Shown: piece after piece, positions 1-6,640 of the stretch
Layout: each line of letters opens with the position of its first letter
Numbering within the stretch: position 1 is the stretch's first letter
Assembly: GCA_937942205.1 (NCBI GenBank)
Contig: CALDFO010000561.1
Location: 1-16,413 of the forward strand
Reading direction: 5' to 3'
DNA from: an uncultured Alphaproteobacteria bacterium
Lineage (GTDB): Bacteria; Pseudomonadota; Alphaproteobacteria; Micropepsales; Micropepsaceae
DNA length: 16,413 bases
Translations under genes and position numbers: made by a program
The notes under the pieces: model-generated
Told to the model about the DNA's origin: nothing
The model's input: only the letters and a program-made list of their open reading frames with translations
Database searches by the model: none

Positions 1-645
1 CTGTTCACCGCCCCCGCCGCCGCCGCATGGGCGCAGGAAGCGGACCCCGCCACCTCGCCGGTCGCGCCCGTCGACCCGGCCGCGCCGGCGCAGAAGGTCA
101 ATCCGGTGATGACCGGGCCGCAAATCCTGATCTCCACCGCGATGGGCGACATCACCCTGCAACTGGACGCGGTGCGCGCGCCCAGGACGGTGCCGCATAT
201 CGTGCGCTATGTGCGCGCCAGGCATTATGACGGCACGGTGGTCTATCGCGTCGCCAAGGGCTTTGTGATCCAGATGGGCAGCTTCGAGGCGGGCGGCAAG
301 GGACGCGGCATCCGGCCCGGCCCGCTGCCGCTGGAAGCCAATAACGGCCTGTCCAACCTGCGCGGCACGGTGGCGATGGCGCGCGCCGAAGCGCCCGACA
401 GCGGCACGGCGGAATTCTTCATCAACCTGTCGGACAACAGTTTCTCGCTGGACCAGCAGATCGGCGACCCCGCCAACGGCACCGGCTATGCCGTGTTCGG
501 CCAGGTGGTCGCGGGCATGGATGTGGTGGACGCCATCGCCGAGGTGGCGGTGGGCGATGACGGCCCGATGCCGGGCCAGGCGCCGGTGACGCCCATCCTG
601 ATCAAGAAGGTGTCGGTGATCGCGCCGCCCAAACCGGCGAAGTAA
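1..645 (+). CDS. Cyclophilin-type peptidyl-prolyl cis-trans isomerase, exported, 5' end missing
   Basis: The frame is open from base 1, so the start codon lies before the window. The first visible residues, LFTAPAAAAWAQE, look like the end of a signal peptide (h-region plus AWA-type cleavage site), followed by a Pro/Ala-rich linker of about 25 residues. The catalytic domain begins near GPQILISTAMGDITLQL. Cyclophilin hallmarks are YRVAKGFVIQMG (carrying the conserved Arg), the segment around FFINLSDNSFSL, and GYAVFGQVVAGMDVVDAIA. Enzymes of this family isomerise Xaa-Pro bonds; the signal peptide places this one in the periplasm, as in PpiA-like proteins. An internal ATG at 106 would remove the signal sequence and is less likely to be the true start. 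The stop codon is followed directly by the repeat array. Confidence 0.93.
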   Translation: MFTAPAAAAWAQEADPATSPVAPVDPAAPAQKVNPVMTGPQILISTAMGDITLQLDAVRAPRTVPHIVRYVRARHYDGTVVYRVAKGFVIQMGSFEAGGKGRGIRPGPLPLEANNGLSNLRGTVAMARAEAPDSGTAEFFINLSDNSFSLDQQIGDPANGTGYAVFGQVVAGMDVVDAIAEVAVGDDGPMPGQAPVTPILIKKVSVIAPPKPAK

Positions 646-783
646 CCCTCCCTCTCGTGCGCGGCACGCGCACCGGAGGGGGAGGTGCCCGTAGCTGGCC
701 AGCGCGCAGCGCGGTTAAGCCAGCGAAGGGCGGAGGGGGCCACTTCAAGCAGGCGCGAGGGATTTTGCGGCGTAAGCGAAATC
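646..783. repeat. 138-bp intergenic repeat, copy 1
   Basis: First copy of a 138-bp tandem unit that begins right after the cyclophilin stop codon. It aligns base for base with the next copy at an offset of 138, with scattered substitutions (for example TCTCGTGC for CTTCATGC at the left end, and TGGCCCCC for TGACCCCC on the minus strand at 735-742). It contains the inverted arms GCTGGC/GCCAGC and the tail hairpin GGGATTT/AAATCCC near its right end. As the outermost copy it carries the most changes. Confidence 0.9.
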
Positions 784-921
784 CCCTCCCCTTCATGCGC
801 GGCACGCGCACCGGAGGGGGAGGTGCCCGGTGCTGGCCAGCGCGCAGCGCGGTTAAGCCAGCGAAGGGCGGAGGGGGTCACTTCAAGCAGGCGCGAGGGA
901 TTTTGTGGCGTGAGCGAAATC
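784..921. repeat. 138-bp intergenic repeat, copy 2
   Basis: Second full copy. Read on the minus strand the unit is modular: TGACCCCCTCC, then a stem with GCTGGC/GCCAGC arms, then CACCTCCCCCT, then an apical hairpin TGCGCG-tgc-CGCGCA, then AGGGGAGG, then a tail hairpin built on GGATTT/AAATCC. It is closer to copy 3 than to copy 1. Confidence 0.92.
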
Positions 922-1023
922 CCCTCCCCTTCATGCGCGGCACGCGCACCGGAGGGGGAGGTGCCCGGTGCTGGCCAGCGCGCAGCGCGGTTAAGCCAGC
1001 GAAGGGCGGAGGGGGTCACTTCA
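922..1023. repeat. 138-bp intergenic repeat, copy 3 (truncated)
   Basis: Third copy, 102 bp long, stopping exactly at the ptsN stop codon. It lacks the tail (the GGATTT hairpin) present in copies 1 and 2. Hairpin arms are TGCGCG at 934-939 with CGCGCA at 943-948, and GCTGGC at 970-975 with GCCAGC at 995-1000. Its edge supplies an immediate second in-frame stop for ptsN (TAA then TGA on the minus strand). Together the three copies occupy the whole gap between the convergent cyclophilin and ptsN genes. Confidence 0.9.
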
Positions 1024-1500
1024 TTAAGCGGCCTGCATACCGGTGCCGCCGTCTTTATGCCCCGTCAGGATGGCATAGATGGCTTCGGCCGTGGTGGCGG
1101 CGCGCAGCTTTTCGCAGATTCCCTTGTCGCGCAGCAGGCGCGACACGCGGGCCAGCGCCTTGAGATGGTCGGCGCCCGCATTCTCCGGGGCCAGCAGCAT
1201 GAACACCAGGTCGACGGGCTGGCTGTCCACCGCCTCGTAATCGATCGCGCCGTCGAGACGGGCGAAGATGCCGGTGATGGCTTTGACTTCCGACATGCGG
1301 CCGTGCGGGATGGCGATGCCCGAACCGACACCGGTGGTTCCCAGGCGCTCGCGCTCAATCAGGGTTTCCAGGATGCGGCGTTCGGAAACACGCGTCAGGC
1401 CGTGCGCGCGCGCGGCCAGTTCCTGCAGCAGCTGTTTCTTGGATTGTGCCTTCAGGGCCGGGATGACGGCATCGGGCGCAAGCAGATCGGCGATGTTCAT
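1024..1500 (-). CDS. ptsN: PTS IIA-like nitrogen-regulatory protein PtsN (EIIA-Ntr)
   Basis: 158 aa, the usual length for EIIA-Ntr. The phospho-accepting histidine is H66 in SGIAIPHGR, preceded by the family signature ERERLGTTGVG (about 50-59). The C-terminal half has LVFMLLAPENAGADHLKALARVSRLL, typical of the PTS EIIA type-2 fold. In the nitrogen PTS this cytoplasmic protein receives phosphate from PtsP via NPr and acts as a regulator of potassium, carbon and nitrogen functions rather than as a sugar transporter. It lies downstream of rpoN, as in many proteobacteria, but the hpf/raiA gene often found between them is absent here. A separate promoter (1603-1631) precedes it. The stop codon touches the repeat array. 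Confidence 0.96.
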   Translation of the reverse strand: MNIADLLAPDAVIPALKAQSKKQLLQELAARAHGLTRVSERRILETLIERERLGTTGVGSGIAIPHGRMSEVKAITGIFARLDGAIDYEAVDSQPVDLVFMLLAPENAGADHLKALARVSRLLRDKGICEKLRAATTAEAIYAILTGHKDGGTGMQAA

Positions 1501-1602
1501 CTACTATCCCGGTAAAGGCCGCGGGCCGCAAAAACAGGCTCGGCTTGCGCGGTCTGACCCCATGACGCCCCCGGGATTTCCGGTCGGCCCGAAAGCGGCG
1601 GG

Positions 1603-1631
1603 TTCTTAGGCCGCAGTCCCCGCAATGTCAA
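1603..1631 (-). promoter_or_regulatory. Candidate sigma-70-type promoter for ptsN
   Basis: On the minus strand TTGACA (1626-1631, perfect -35) is followed after exactly 17 bp by TAAGAA (1603-1608, -10-like, 4 of 6 matches). It lies in the 178-bp gap between rpoN and ptsN, about 100 bp upstream of the ptsN start. The spacing and perfect -35 make it credible. Not verified by any transcript data. Confidence 0.55.
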
Positions 1632-1678
1632 TCTAGGCCGCCGGAACCGGCCAATTCCAGCCTTGACGCGCCGCTTTT

Positions 1679-3205
1679 TTAGCGGAAGGCCGCGTGCGGC
1701 GTTTCGCCCGCCTTGAGGCGGCGGCGCTCCACGGAGGAAGGAATCCGCAGGGCTTCGCGGTATTTGGCGACCGTGCGGCGCGCGATGTTCACACCGTCCG
1801 CGGTCAGCAGCGCCACGATGCGGTCGTCGGAGAGAATCTCGCGCGGTTCCTCATTCTCGATCATTTCGCGGATGCGGTCACGCACCGCTTCGGCGCTGTG
1901 CGACTCGGCGCCGTTCACCGACTGGATGGAAGCGGTGAAGAAGTATTTCAGCTCGAACAGGCCGCGCGGCGTGGCGATATACTTGTTGGAGGTGACGCGG
2001 CTGACCGTGGATTCGTGCATCGAGATGGCGTCGGCGATGATCCGCAGGTTCAGCGGCCGCAGGTGGCGCACGCCATGGGTGAGGAAACCGTCCTGGTGGC
2101 GCACGATCTCGGTGGCGACCTTGAGGATGGTGCGGGCGCGCTGGTCCAGGCTTTTGACCAGCCAGTTGGCGTTGTTCAGGCAATCGGCCAGATAGTTCTT
2201 GCTGTCCTTGTCGCGCGCCGTCCGGGAGATGATGCCGTAATACTGGTTGTTGACCAGCAGGCGCGGCAGGGTGTCGGAATTCAGTTCGATCAGCCAGCCG
2301 CCGTCCGGGCCGACGCGCACGAACACATCGGGCACCACCGGCGTCACCGGCTCGCTGCCGAAAACCAGCCCCGGCTTGGGATTGAGCTGGCGGATTTCCG
2401 CGATCATGTCGGCGATGTCTTCGGCGTCCACGCCGCACAGGGCGGTGAGCTGGCCGATATCGCGGCGCGCGACCAGATCCAGCCGGGTCAGCAGCGCCAC
2501 CATGGCCGGATCGAAACGGTCGCGGGCCTTGAGTTGCAGCGCCAGGCATTCGGCCAGGTCGCGGGCGCCCACGCCGACGGGATCGAAGCCCTGCAGCACG
2601 CCCAGCACCGCCTGCACGTCTTCCAGTTCGGTGCCCAGGCGGTTGGCGAGATCCAGCAGGTCGGCGCGCAGATAACCGGCCTCGTCCACCGCGTCGATCA
2701 ACGCCATCAGGATCATGCGATCCTCCGGCAGCAGGGCGGCGATGGACAGCTGGCTTTCCAGATGATCCTTCAGCGAGGCCTGGGCGGCGACGGTGGATTC
2801 CAGACCGTCTTCGCCCTCATAGGCGTTGCCGGACTTCACCGTGGTCCAGTCGGTCAGCGATCCCGCCGCCGGGCCTTCGGCCAGGCGCGAGGTCGGCAGG
2901 TCGCCGTCATACATATTGTCGTGCGCCGCCTCGTCCATGTCCGAGGCGCGGGAGAAGTCGTCGCGGTTCAGAGCCTCGTCGGCGCGCTCGCCCGCGGCGG
3001 CGGCGTCCGGCGTCTCATGCTCGGCCACCGGCGCGGCGTCGCGGTCGTCGCGCTCCAGCAGCGGATTCTTTTCCAGCTCGGCTTCGCAATATTCGGCCAG
3101 CTCGACATTCGACAATTGCAGCAGCTTGATCGCCTGCTGCAATTGCGGCGTCATGACCAGCGACTGGCCCTGCCGTATCTCGAGTCTCTGACCTACCCCA
3201 GCCAT
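1679..3205 (-). CDS. rpoN: RNA polymerase sigma-54 factor RpoN
   Basis: 508 aa, full length for the family. Region I is the Gln/Leu-rich N-terminus (residues 6-50, with SLVMTPQLQQAIKLLQLSN and ELEKNPLLE), which contacts activators and the -12 element. Residues about 52-130 form an acidic, variable region II. The core-binding and helix-turn-helix regions follow (LRPLNLRIIADAISMHESTVSRVTSNKYIATPRG split across the DNA-binding part). The C-terminal RpoN box ARRTVAKYRE (475-484) recognises the -24 element. Sigma-54 directs transcription from GG-N10-GC promoters only when driven by AAA+ enhancer-binding proteins. The ATG lies 6 bp after the lptB stop, so the two are almost certainly co-transcribed. 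Confidence 0.98.
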   Translation of the reverse strand: MAGVGQRLEIRQGQSLVMTPQLQQAIKLLQLSNVELAEYCEAELEKNPLLERDDRDAAPVAEHETPDAAAAGERADEALNRDDFSRASDMDEAAHDNMYDGDLPTSRLAEGPAAGSLTDWTTVKSGNAYEGEDGLESTVAAQASLKDHLESQLSIAALLPEDRMILMALIDAVDEAGYLRADLLDLANRLGTELEDVQAVLGVLQGFDPVGVGARDLAECLALQLKARDRFDPAMVALLTRLDLVARRDIGQLTALCGVDAEDIADMIAEIRQLNPKPGLVFGSEPVTPVVPDVFVRVGPDGGWLIELNSDTLPRLLVNNQYYGIISRTARDKDSKNYLADCLNNANWLVKSLDQRARTILKVATEIVRHQDGFLTHGVRHLRPLNLRIIADAISMHESTVSRVTSNKYIATPRGLFELKYFFTASIQSVNGAESHSAEAVRDRIREMIENEEPREILSDDRIVALLTADGVNIARRTVAKYREALRIPSSVERRRLKAGETPHAAFR

Positions 3206-3211
3206 GATGCC

Positions 3212-4009
3212 CTATAGAGAGAATTTCTCGCCCAGATAGACGCGGCGCACATCGCGGTCCGCGACGATCTCGGCGGGCGTGCCTTCCTTGAGCACGCGCC
3301 CGTCATGCAGAATGTAGGCGCGGTCGATCACATCCAGCGCGTCGCGCACATTGTGGTCGGTGATCAGCACACCGATGCCCCGCTCCTTCAGATGCTTGAC
3401 CAGATCGCGGATCTCGCCCACCGCGATGGGATCGATGCCCGCGAAAGGCTCGTCCAGCAGGATGTAGGAGGGATGGGTGGCCAGGCAGCGGGCGATCTCG
3501 ACGCGGCGACGCTCGCCGCCCGACAGCGCCACCGAAGGCGTGTTGCGGATATGGGTGATGCCGAACTCGGCCAGCAGCGCCTCGACCATCGCTTCCAGGC
3601 GGGCGCCGTCCGGCTCCAGCAGTTCGGCGCAGGCGCGGATATTCTGCTCGGCGGTCAGGCCCCGGAAAATGGAGGCTTCCTGCGGCAGGTAACCGATGCC
3701 CAGCCGGGCGCGGCGGTACATGGGCAGCTTGGTGACGTCATGGCCGTCTACCTCGATCGAGCCGGTATCGGCGGCGATCAGGCCGGTGATCATGTAAAAA
3801 CAGGTGGTCTTGCCCGCGCCGTTGGGGCCCAGCAGGCCCACCGCCTCGCCCCGCTTTAACGAAAGGCTAACCGAACGCACCACGGGACGCTTGTTGAAAC
3901 TCTTGCCGATGCGCGACACCACCAGCCCCTTGCCGCCTTCGACAAGGCGCAAGGACTCCGCGGATTCGCCGGGTATTTCTGAAGTTGTATCGGTCATCGC
4001 AAAAACCAT
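3212..4009 (-). CDS. lptB: LPS export ABC transporter ATP-binding protein LptB
   Basis: 265 aa. Walker A GPNGAGKTT is at 61-69, the Q-loop Gln at 110, signature LSGGERRRVEIAR at 162-174, Walker B YILLDEPFAGIDP at 182-194 (catalytic Glu 187) and the switch His in ITDHN at 219. It is the cytoplasmic ATPase that, with LptF and LptG, extracts lipopolysaccharide from the inner membrane and pushes it along LptC and LptA. The N-terminus carries about 25 residues before the ABC domain; a second ATG at 3997 is an alternative start, and neither has a strong ribosome-binding site. lptF/lptG are not in the window, which is normal. Confidence 0.97.
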   Translation of the reverse strand: MVFAMTDTTSEIPGESAESLRLVEGGKGLVVSRIGKSFNKRPVVRSVSLSLKRGEAVGLLGPNGAGKTTCFYMITGLIAADTGSIEVDGHDVTKLPMYRRARLGIGYLPQEASIFRGLTAEQNIRACAELLEPDGARLEAMVEALLAEFGITHIRNTPSVALSGGERRRVEIARCLATHPSYILLDEPFAGIDPIAVGEIRDLVKHLKERGIGVLITDHNVRDALDVIDRAYILHDGRVLKEGTPAEIVADRDVRRVYLGEKFSL

Positions 4010-4062
4010 GCCTGTTTGTGCTTAAGGAACCATGAAAGGGCGGTCATGAATTGCACGCTCCG

Positions 4063-4617
4063 TCACTGGCTGTTGGGGATGAAAACGCCCTGCACCCGGC
4101 CGCCCTGGGCGGGCGCGCCCGGTGGGCGGGCGCCGCCGCCCAGCATCGCCTGGCCGGTCGCCAGATTGACGGTGAGCTGGGCCCCGCGCATCACGTCGCG
4201 GCCCTTTTTCAGCACCACATTGCCCGTCATCACCACGGTGCGCGGACCGACATTGTAGACGCCATTGTCGCCGGTGGCGGTGCCGGATCTGGGCGAATCC
4301 ACCACCACATTGCCGCTGGCCAGCACCTTGTCGGCCTTGCCGTCCACCGTGGTCATGCGGACCGAATTGGCGCGCAGCTTCATGTCGCCCTGGGCCACCA
4401 CGACATTGCCCTGCCAGGTGCCGGTCTTGCCGTTGAGGTCGGCCTGGAAGGTGTCCGACGAGATGTTGATGGGCGCGTTGCTGGCGCTGGGCGCGACGGG
4501 CTTCCTGGCCGGAGCCTGTGTCTGGGCTTGCGCCTGGGTCTGAGTCTGCGCCTGAACCTGGCCGGCCAGGGCCAGTCCCGCGGCGAAGGCGAACAGGAAA
4601 GCGGCAATCTTCTTCAT
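4063..4617 (-). CDS. lptA: LPS transport periplasmic protein LptA (OstA-like)
   Basis: 184 aa. Signal peptide at residues 1-23 (MKKIAAFLFAFAAGLALAG, cleavage after VQA). Next is a Gln/Thr/Ala-rich stretch, about residues 24-38, that looks like a low-complexity linker. The OstA/LptA beta-jellyroll covers about 48-160, with INISSDTFQADLNG, TWQGNVVVAQGDMKLRA, VLASGNVVV and VVMTGNVVLKKG. LptA polymerises in the periplasm to bridge LptC in the inner membrane and LptD in the outer membrane. Its ATG overlaps the lptC stop by 4 bp (ATGA at 4614-4617), indicating translational coupling. It is separated from lptB by 53 bp. Confidence 0.95.
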   Translation of the reverse strand: MKKIAAFLFAFAAGLALAGQVQAQTQTQAQAQTQAPARKPVAPSASNAPINISSDTFQADLNGKTGTWQGNVVVAQGDMKLRANSVRMTTVDGKADKVLASGNVVVDSPRSGTATGDNGVYNVGPRTVVMTGNVVLKKGRDVMRGAQLTVNLATGQAMLGGGARPPGAPAQGGRVQGVFIPNSQ

Positions 4618-5282
4618 TTGCTGGTTCCGGTGATGGTCATGCGGACATTGCCCGACAAGGTGAGGATGTTGGTGGCGCGGTCGGCATGGAAACCGTCGGC
4701 CCGCAGGGTGCCGTCCGGGCCCTGTCCCGTCACCGGATCATGGCCGTGCACCACACTTTTCTTCAGGTCCATCGCGGCGGCCTTGGTGTGCAGCTCATAG
4801 CCGGTGTCGGTGAAGACCGAGATGCCGCCGCCCATCTCCAACTTGCCCGCCGCCATGTCCACCATGCCGGTCCTGGCGCGGGCGTTGAGCCAGTTCTGCG
4901 CATCCAGCGCCAGGTCGGCCTCGATATTGGTGAGGGTCGCCTTCTTGGCGTTCTTCGAATCCTGCACCGCCTGGTCGGCGGTGATGACAAAGGGATGGCC
5001 CTTGTCGTCGGCCCCGGTCAGGCGCGGCTTGATCATGGCCAGGTCGTTTTCCACCCGCCCCATCGTCTCATAGGAGAATTGAAGCTGTCGCGGCTGGCGG
5101 GCGACGAAGAAAAAGGCCAGCACGGCGGCGATGATCAGGAAGGCGCCCAGCGACAGCACCTTTTTCATCACCACCACGAAACGGGAATAGCGATGGGCCT
5201 CCAGCGCGGTGGTGCGGATACGGGCCGACCAGTCGTAACCGTGGCCGGGCTCCTGTTCCGATGTCGGCCCGGCCGCCATCAT
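4614..5282 (-). CDS. lptC: LPS export protein LptC
   Basis: 222 aa. A cytoplasmic N-terminus of about 38 residues is followed by one membrane segment at about 40-61 (VLSLGAFLIIAAVLAFFFVA). The periplasmic beta-jellyroll follows, with repeats such as ATLTNIEADLALDA, GMVDMAAGKLEMGGGISVFTDTGYELHTKAA and TNILTLSGNVRMTITG. LptC links the LptBFG motor to LptA. The N-terminal tail before the membrane helix is of the longer type common in alphaproteobacteria. Its ATG overlaps the kpsF stop by 4 bp (5279-5282), and its own stop overlaps the lptA start in the same way. Confidence 0.93.
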   Translation of the reverse strand: MMAAGPTSEQEPGHGYDWSARIRTTALEAHRYSRFVVVMKKVLSLGAFLIIAAVLAFFFVARQPRQLQFSYETMGRVENDLAMIKPRLTGADDKGHPFVITADQAVQDSKNAKKATLTNIEADLALDAQNWLNARARTGMVDMAAGKLEMGGGISVFTDTGYELHTKAAAMDLKKSVVHGHDPVTGQGPDGTLRADGFHADRATNILTLSGNVRMTITGTSK

Positions 5283-6280
5283 GCAAGCCCGGCCCGCAGG
5301 CAGTCATGGATGTGCAAGACCCCCAGCGGCGCGGGCGACCCTTCGGCCAGCACGAAAAGCTGGGTGATCTTGCGCTCGGTCATCAGCGCCAGCGCCTCGA
5401 CGGCAAGCTGCTCGGGATCGGCGATCTGCGGGCCGCGCGTCATCACATCCCGCGCCGTCAGCTTTTCGATGCCCTCGGCATGGCGGCGGATATCGCCGTC
5501 GGTGACGATGCCCACCAGCGCGCCCCCGGCATCCACCACGCCGACACAGCCCAGCCGCCCGGAGGCCATGGTCAGCAGCACCTCGCGCATGGCGGCGTCT
5601 TCCCGGCACAAAGGCAGTTCGCCCGCGCCATGCATCAGGTCGCGCACCCGGACCAGGGCGCGCCCCAGGCTGCCGCCGGGATGAAAGTCGCGATACTGAT
5701 CGGGCGAAAAGCCCTTGCGCTCCATCAGCGCCACCGCCAGGGCGTCGCCCAGCGCCAGCATCATGGTGGTGGAGGTGGTGGGGGCCAGGCCCATCGGACA
5801 GGCTTCGGGCGCGCGCGGCAGCACCAGCTTCACATCGGCGGACTTGATCAATGTGGAGTCCGGATTGGCGCCGATGGCGATGATCGGAATGCGGAACCGC
5901 TTGGCATAGGTGATGAGGTCGGACAGTTCCGCCGTCTCGCCGCCCCAGGACAGCAGCAGCAGCACATCCTGGCGGGTCACCGCGCCCATGTCGCCATGGC
6001 TGGCCTCGGCGGGGTGGACGAAATAGGCGGGCGTGCCGGTGGAGGAGAAGGTGGCGGCGATCTTGCGCGCGACATGGCCGGACTTGCCCATGCCGCTGAC
6101 GATCACCCGGCCCGTCGCCCCGGTCATGACATCCAGCGCCCGGGTGAAATCGCCATTCAACGCCGCCGCAAGGGTTTGCAGCGCGTCGCTGGCGGTCGCC
6201 AGCACCCGGCGAGCGGCGGCAAGATCGGCGGACGCCGGCGCGGCGGGAACAGGCTGGAGGCTGGCCTTGGAGGGCGTCAT
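5279..6280 (-). CDS. kpsF: Arabinose-5-phosphate isomerase KpsF/KdsD (SIS domain plus two CBS domains)
   Basis: 333 aa from the chosen start. The SIS domain (about 45-200) has VSGMGKSGHVARKIAATFSS (K66 in the sugar-phosphate site), EASHGDMG (H95) and DFHPGGSLGR (H200), all typical of D-arabinose 5-phosphate isomerases, which convert ribulose 5-phosphate to arabinose 5-phosphate for Kdo synthesis. Two CBS domains follow (about 212-270 and 275-330; VGIVTDGDIRRH and ITQLFVL). The motif usually written S-x-S-GET reads SWGGETAEL here. The open frame extends to an ATG at 6343, but that would place the start at or upstream of the transcription start predicted from the promoter at 6349-6365; the ATG at 6280 has AAAGGC just before it and fits family length. 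Confidence 0.95.
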   Translation of the reverse strand: MTPSKASLQPVPAAPASADLAAARRVLATASDALQTLAAALNGDFTRALDVMTGATGRVIVSGMGKSGHVARKIAATFSSTGTPAYFVHPAEASHGDMGAVTRQDVLLLLSWGGETAELSDLITYAKRFRIPIIAIGANPDSTLIKSADVKLVLPRAPEACPMGLAPTTSTTMMLALGDALAVALMERKGFSPDQYRDFHPGGSLGRALVRVRDLMHGAGELPLCREDAAMREVLLTMASGRLGCVGVVDAGGALVGIVTDGDIRRHAEGIEKLTARDVMTRGPQIADPEQLAVEALALMTERKITQLFVLAEGSPAPLGVLHIHDCLRAGLA

Positions 6281-6348
6281 GTAAGCCTTTGTTTTATAAT
6301 GTAATAATCGCAACTCCACCGGCCGTTGGGGGGCAAGCCGCATGGTTA

Positions 6349-6365
6349 AGCGAATTTCGTGCCAA
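6349..6365 (-). promoter_or_regulatory. Candidate sigma-54 (-24/-12) promoter for kpsF-lptC-lptA-lptB-rpoN
   Basis: Minus strand TTGGCACGAAATTCGCT. It matches the sigma-54 consensus TTGGCACG-N4-TTGCW with a single mismatch (TCGC for TTGC), and the invariant GG (6362-6363) and GC (6350-6351) are separated by exactly 10 nt. Transcription would start around 6338, giving a leader of about 58 nt before the kpsF ATG. It is in non-coding DNA and points the right way. No enhancer-binding protein site has been identified. Confidence 0.5.
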
Positions 6366-6366
6366 T

Positions 6367-6378
6367 TTTCGCGCGAAA
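6367..6378. promoter_or_regulatory. 12-bp perfect palindrome next to the -24 element
   Basis: TTTCGCGCGAAA is a perfect palindrome, one base upstream of the candidate -24/-12 promoter. Its position would suit a repressor or activator dimer, but the binding protein is unknown and a chance palindrome in GC-rich DNA is possible. Confidence 0.25.
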
Positions 6379-6422
6379 TGGCCTTGAGAGCAAGACGGGC
6401 AGATTTCCGCCACCCGCGCGAC

Positions 6423-6470
6423 GCGAGGATTTTGCGGCGTGTCGCGGCGCGAGGGATTTTGCGGCGTGAG
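6423..6470. repeat. Two remnants of the 138-bp repeat tail
   Basis: GCGAGGATTTTGCGGCGTG (6423-6441) and GCGCGAGGGATTTTGCGGCG (from 6447, continuing TGAG) match the tail module of the 646-1023 repeat (the GCGCGAGGGATTTTGCGGCGTAAGCG part), in the same orientation on the plus strand. The GAAATCCC partner arm is missing, so the hairpin is lost. The rest of 6344-6640 has no credible gene: it holds the promoter candidate, these remnants and the two hairpins listed separately. Confidence 0.7.
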
Positions 6471-6472
6471 TA

Positions 6473-6516
6473 CGCCTAGCTTTTCTTATGAGCAACGCGA
6501 ATTAGAAAAGCTGGCG
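6473..6516. terminator. Long stem-loop between rnd and kpsF
   Basis: AGCTTTTCT (6478-6486) pairs perfectly with AGAAAAGCT (6504-6512) around a 17-nt loop. CGCC (6473-6476) and GGCG (6513-6516) extend the stem by four pairs after a single-base bulge at 6477. The A/T-rich stem stands out from the GC-rich surroundings. No T-run follows on either strand, so an ordinary intrinsic terminator is uncertain; it could also be an RNA-processing site or a protein target. Confidence 0.35.
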
Positions 6517-6596
6517 CTGGCCGAGCGCAGCGAGGCGGGAGCGTCGCGCGCGCCGCCGCGTGCCGCTCGCTTTGGCTCGCGGCGCTCGTGCCTTTC

Positions 6597-6615
6597 GCAG
6601 GTCCACCGGACCTGC
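6597..6615 (-). terminator. Hairpin just downstream of rnd
   Basis: GCAGGTCC-acc-GGACCTGC, a perfect 8-bp stem with a 3-nt loop, 25 nt beyond the rnd stop codon. No U-tract follows it, so it may protect the 3' end or pause polymerase rather than terminate by itself. Confidence 0.4.
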
Positions 6616-6640
6616 TCATCCGCTGCGCGGACCGGCGCTC

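Noticed and set aside
646..1023. Possible CRISPR array
   Set aside because: The repeats are long, contiguous and near identical throughout, without unique spacers, and no cas genes are present.
657..1163. Open frames with repeated peptides on both strands across the 138-bp array
   Set aside because: 138 is a multiple of three, so any open frame in one copy repeats through all. There is no ribosome-binding site or family resemblance, and frames run into ptsN antisense.
1694..3217. Long plus-strand open frame of about 500 codons opposite rpoN
   Set aside because: It mirrors rpoN codon by codon in GC-rich DNA. Composition is rich in Gln, Gly, Arg and His with no domain, typical of an antisense shadow.
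6281..6343. Upstream kpsF start adding 21 residues
   Set aside because: The extra residues do not resemble the family, and the start would lie at or before the transcription start predicted from the -24/-12 site; the downstream ATG has a better ribosome-binding site.
6343..6350. TTAACCAT on the minus strand as a CtrA box
   Set aside because: Only a half-site is present; no second TTAA at the required spacing was found.
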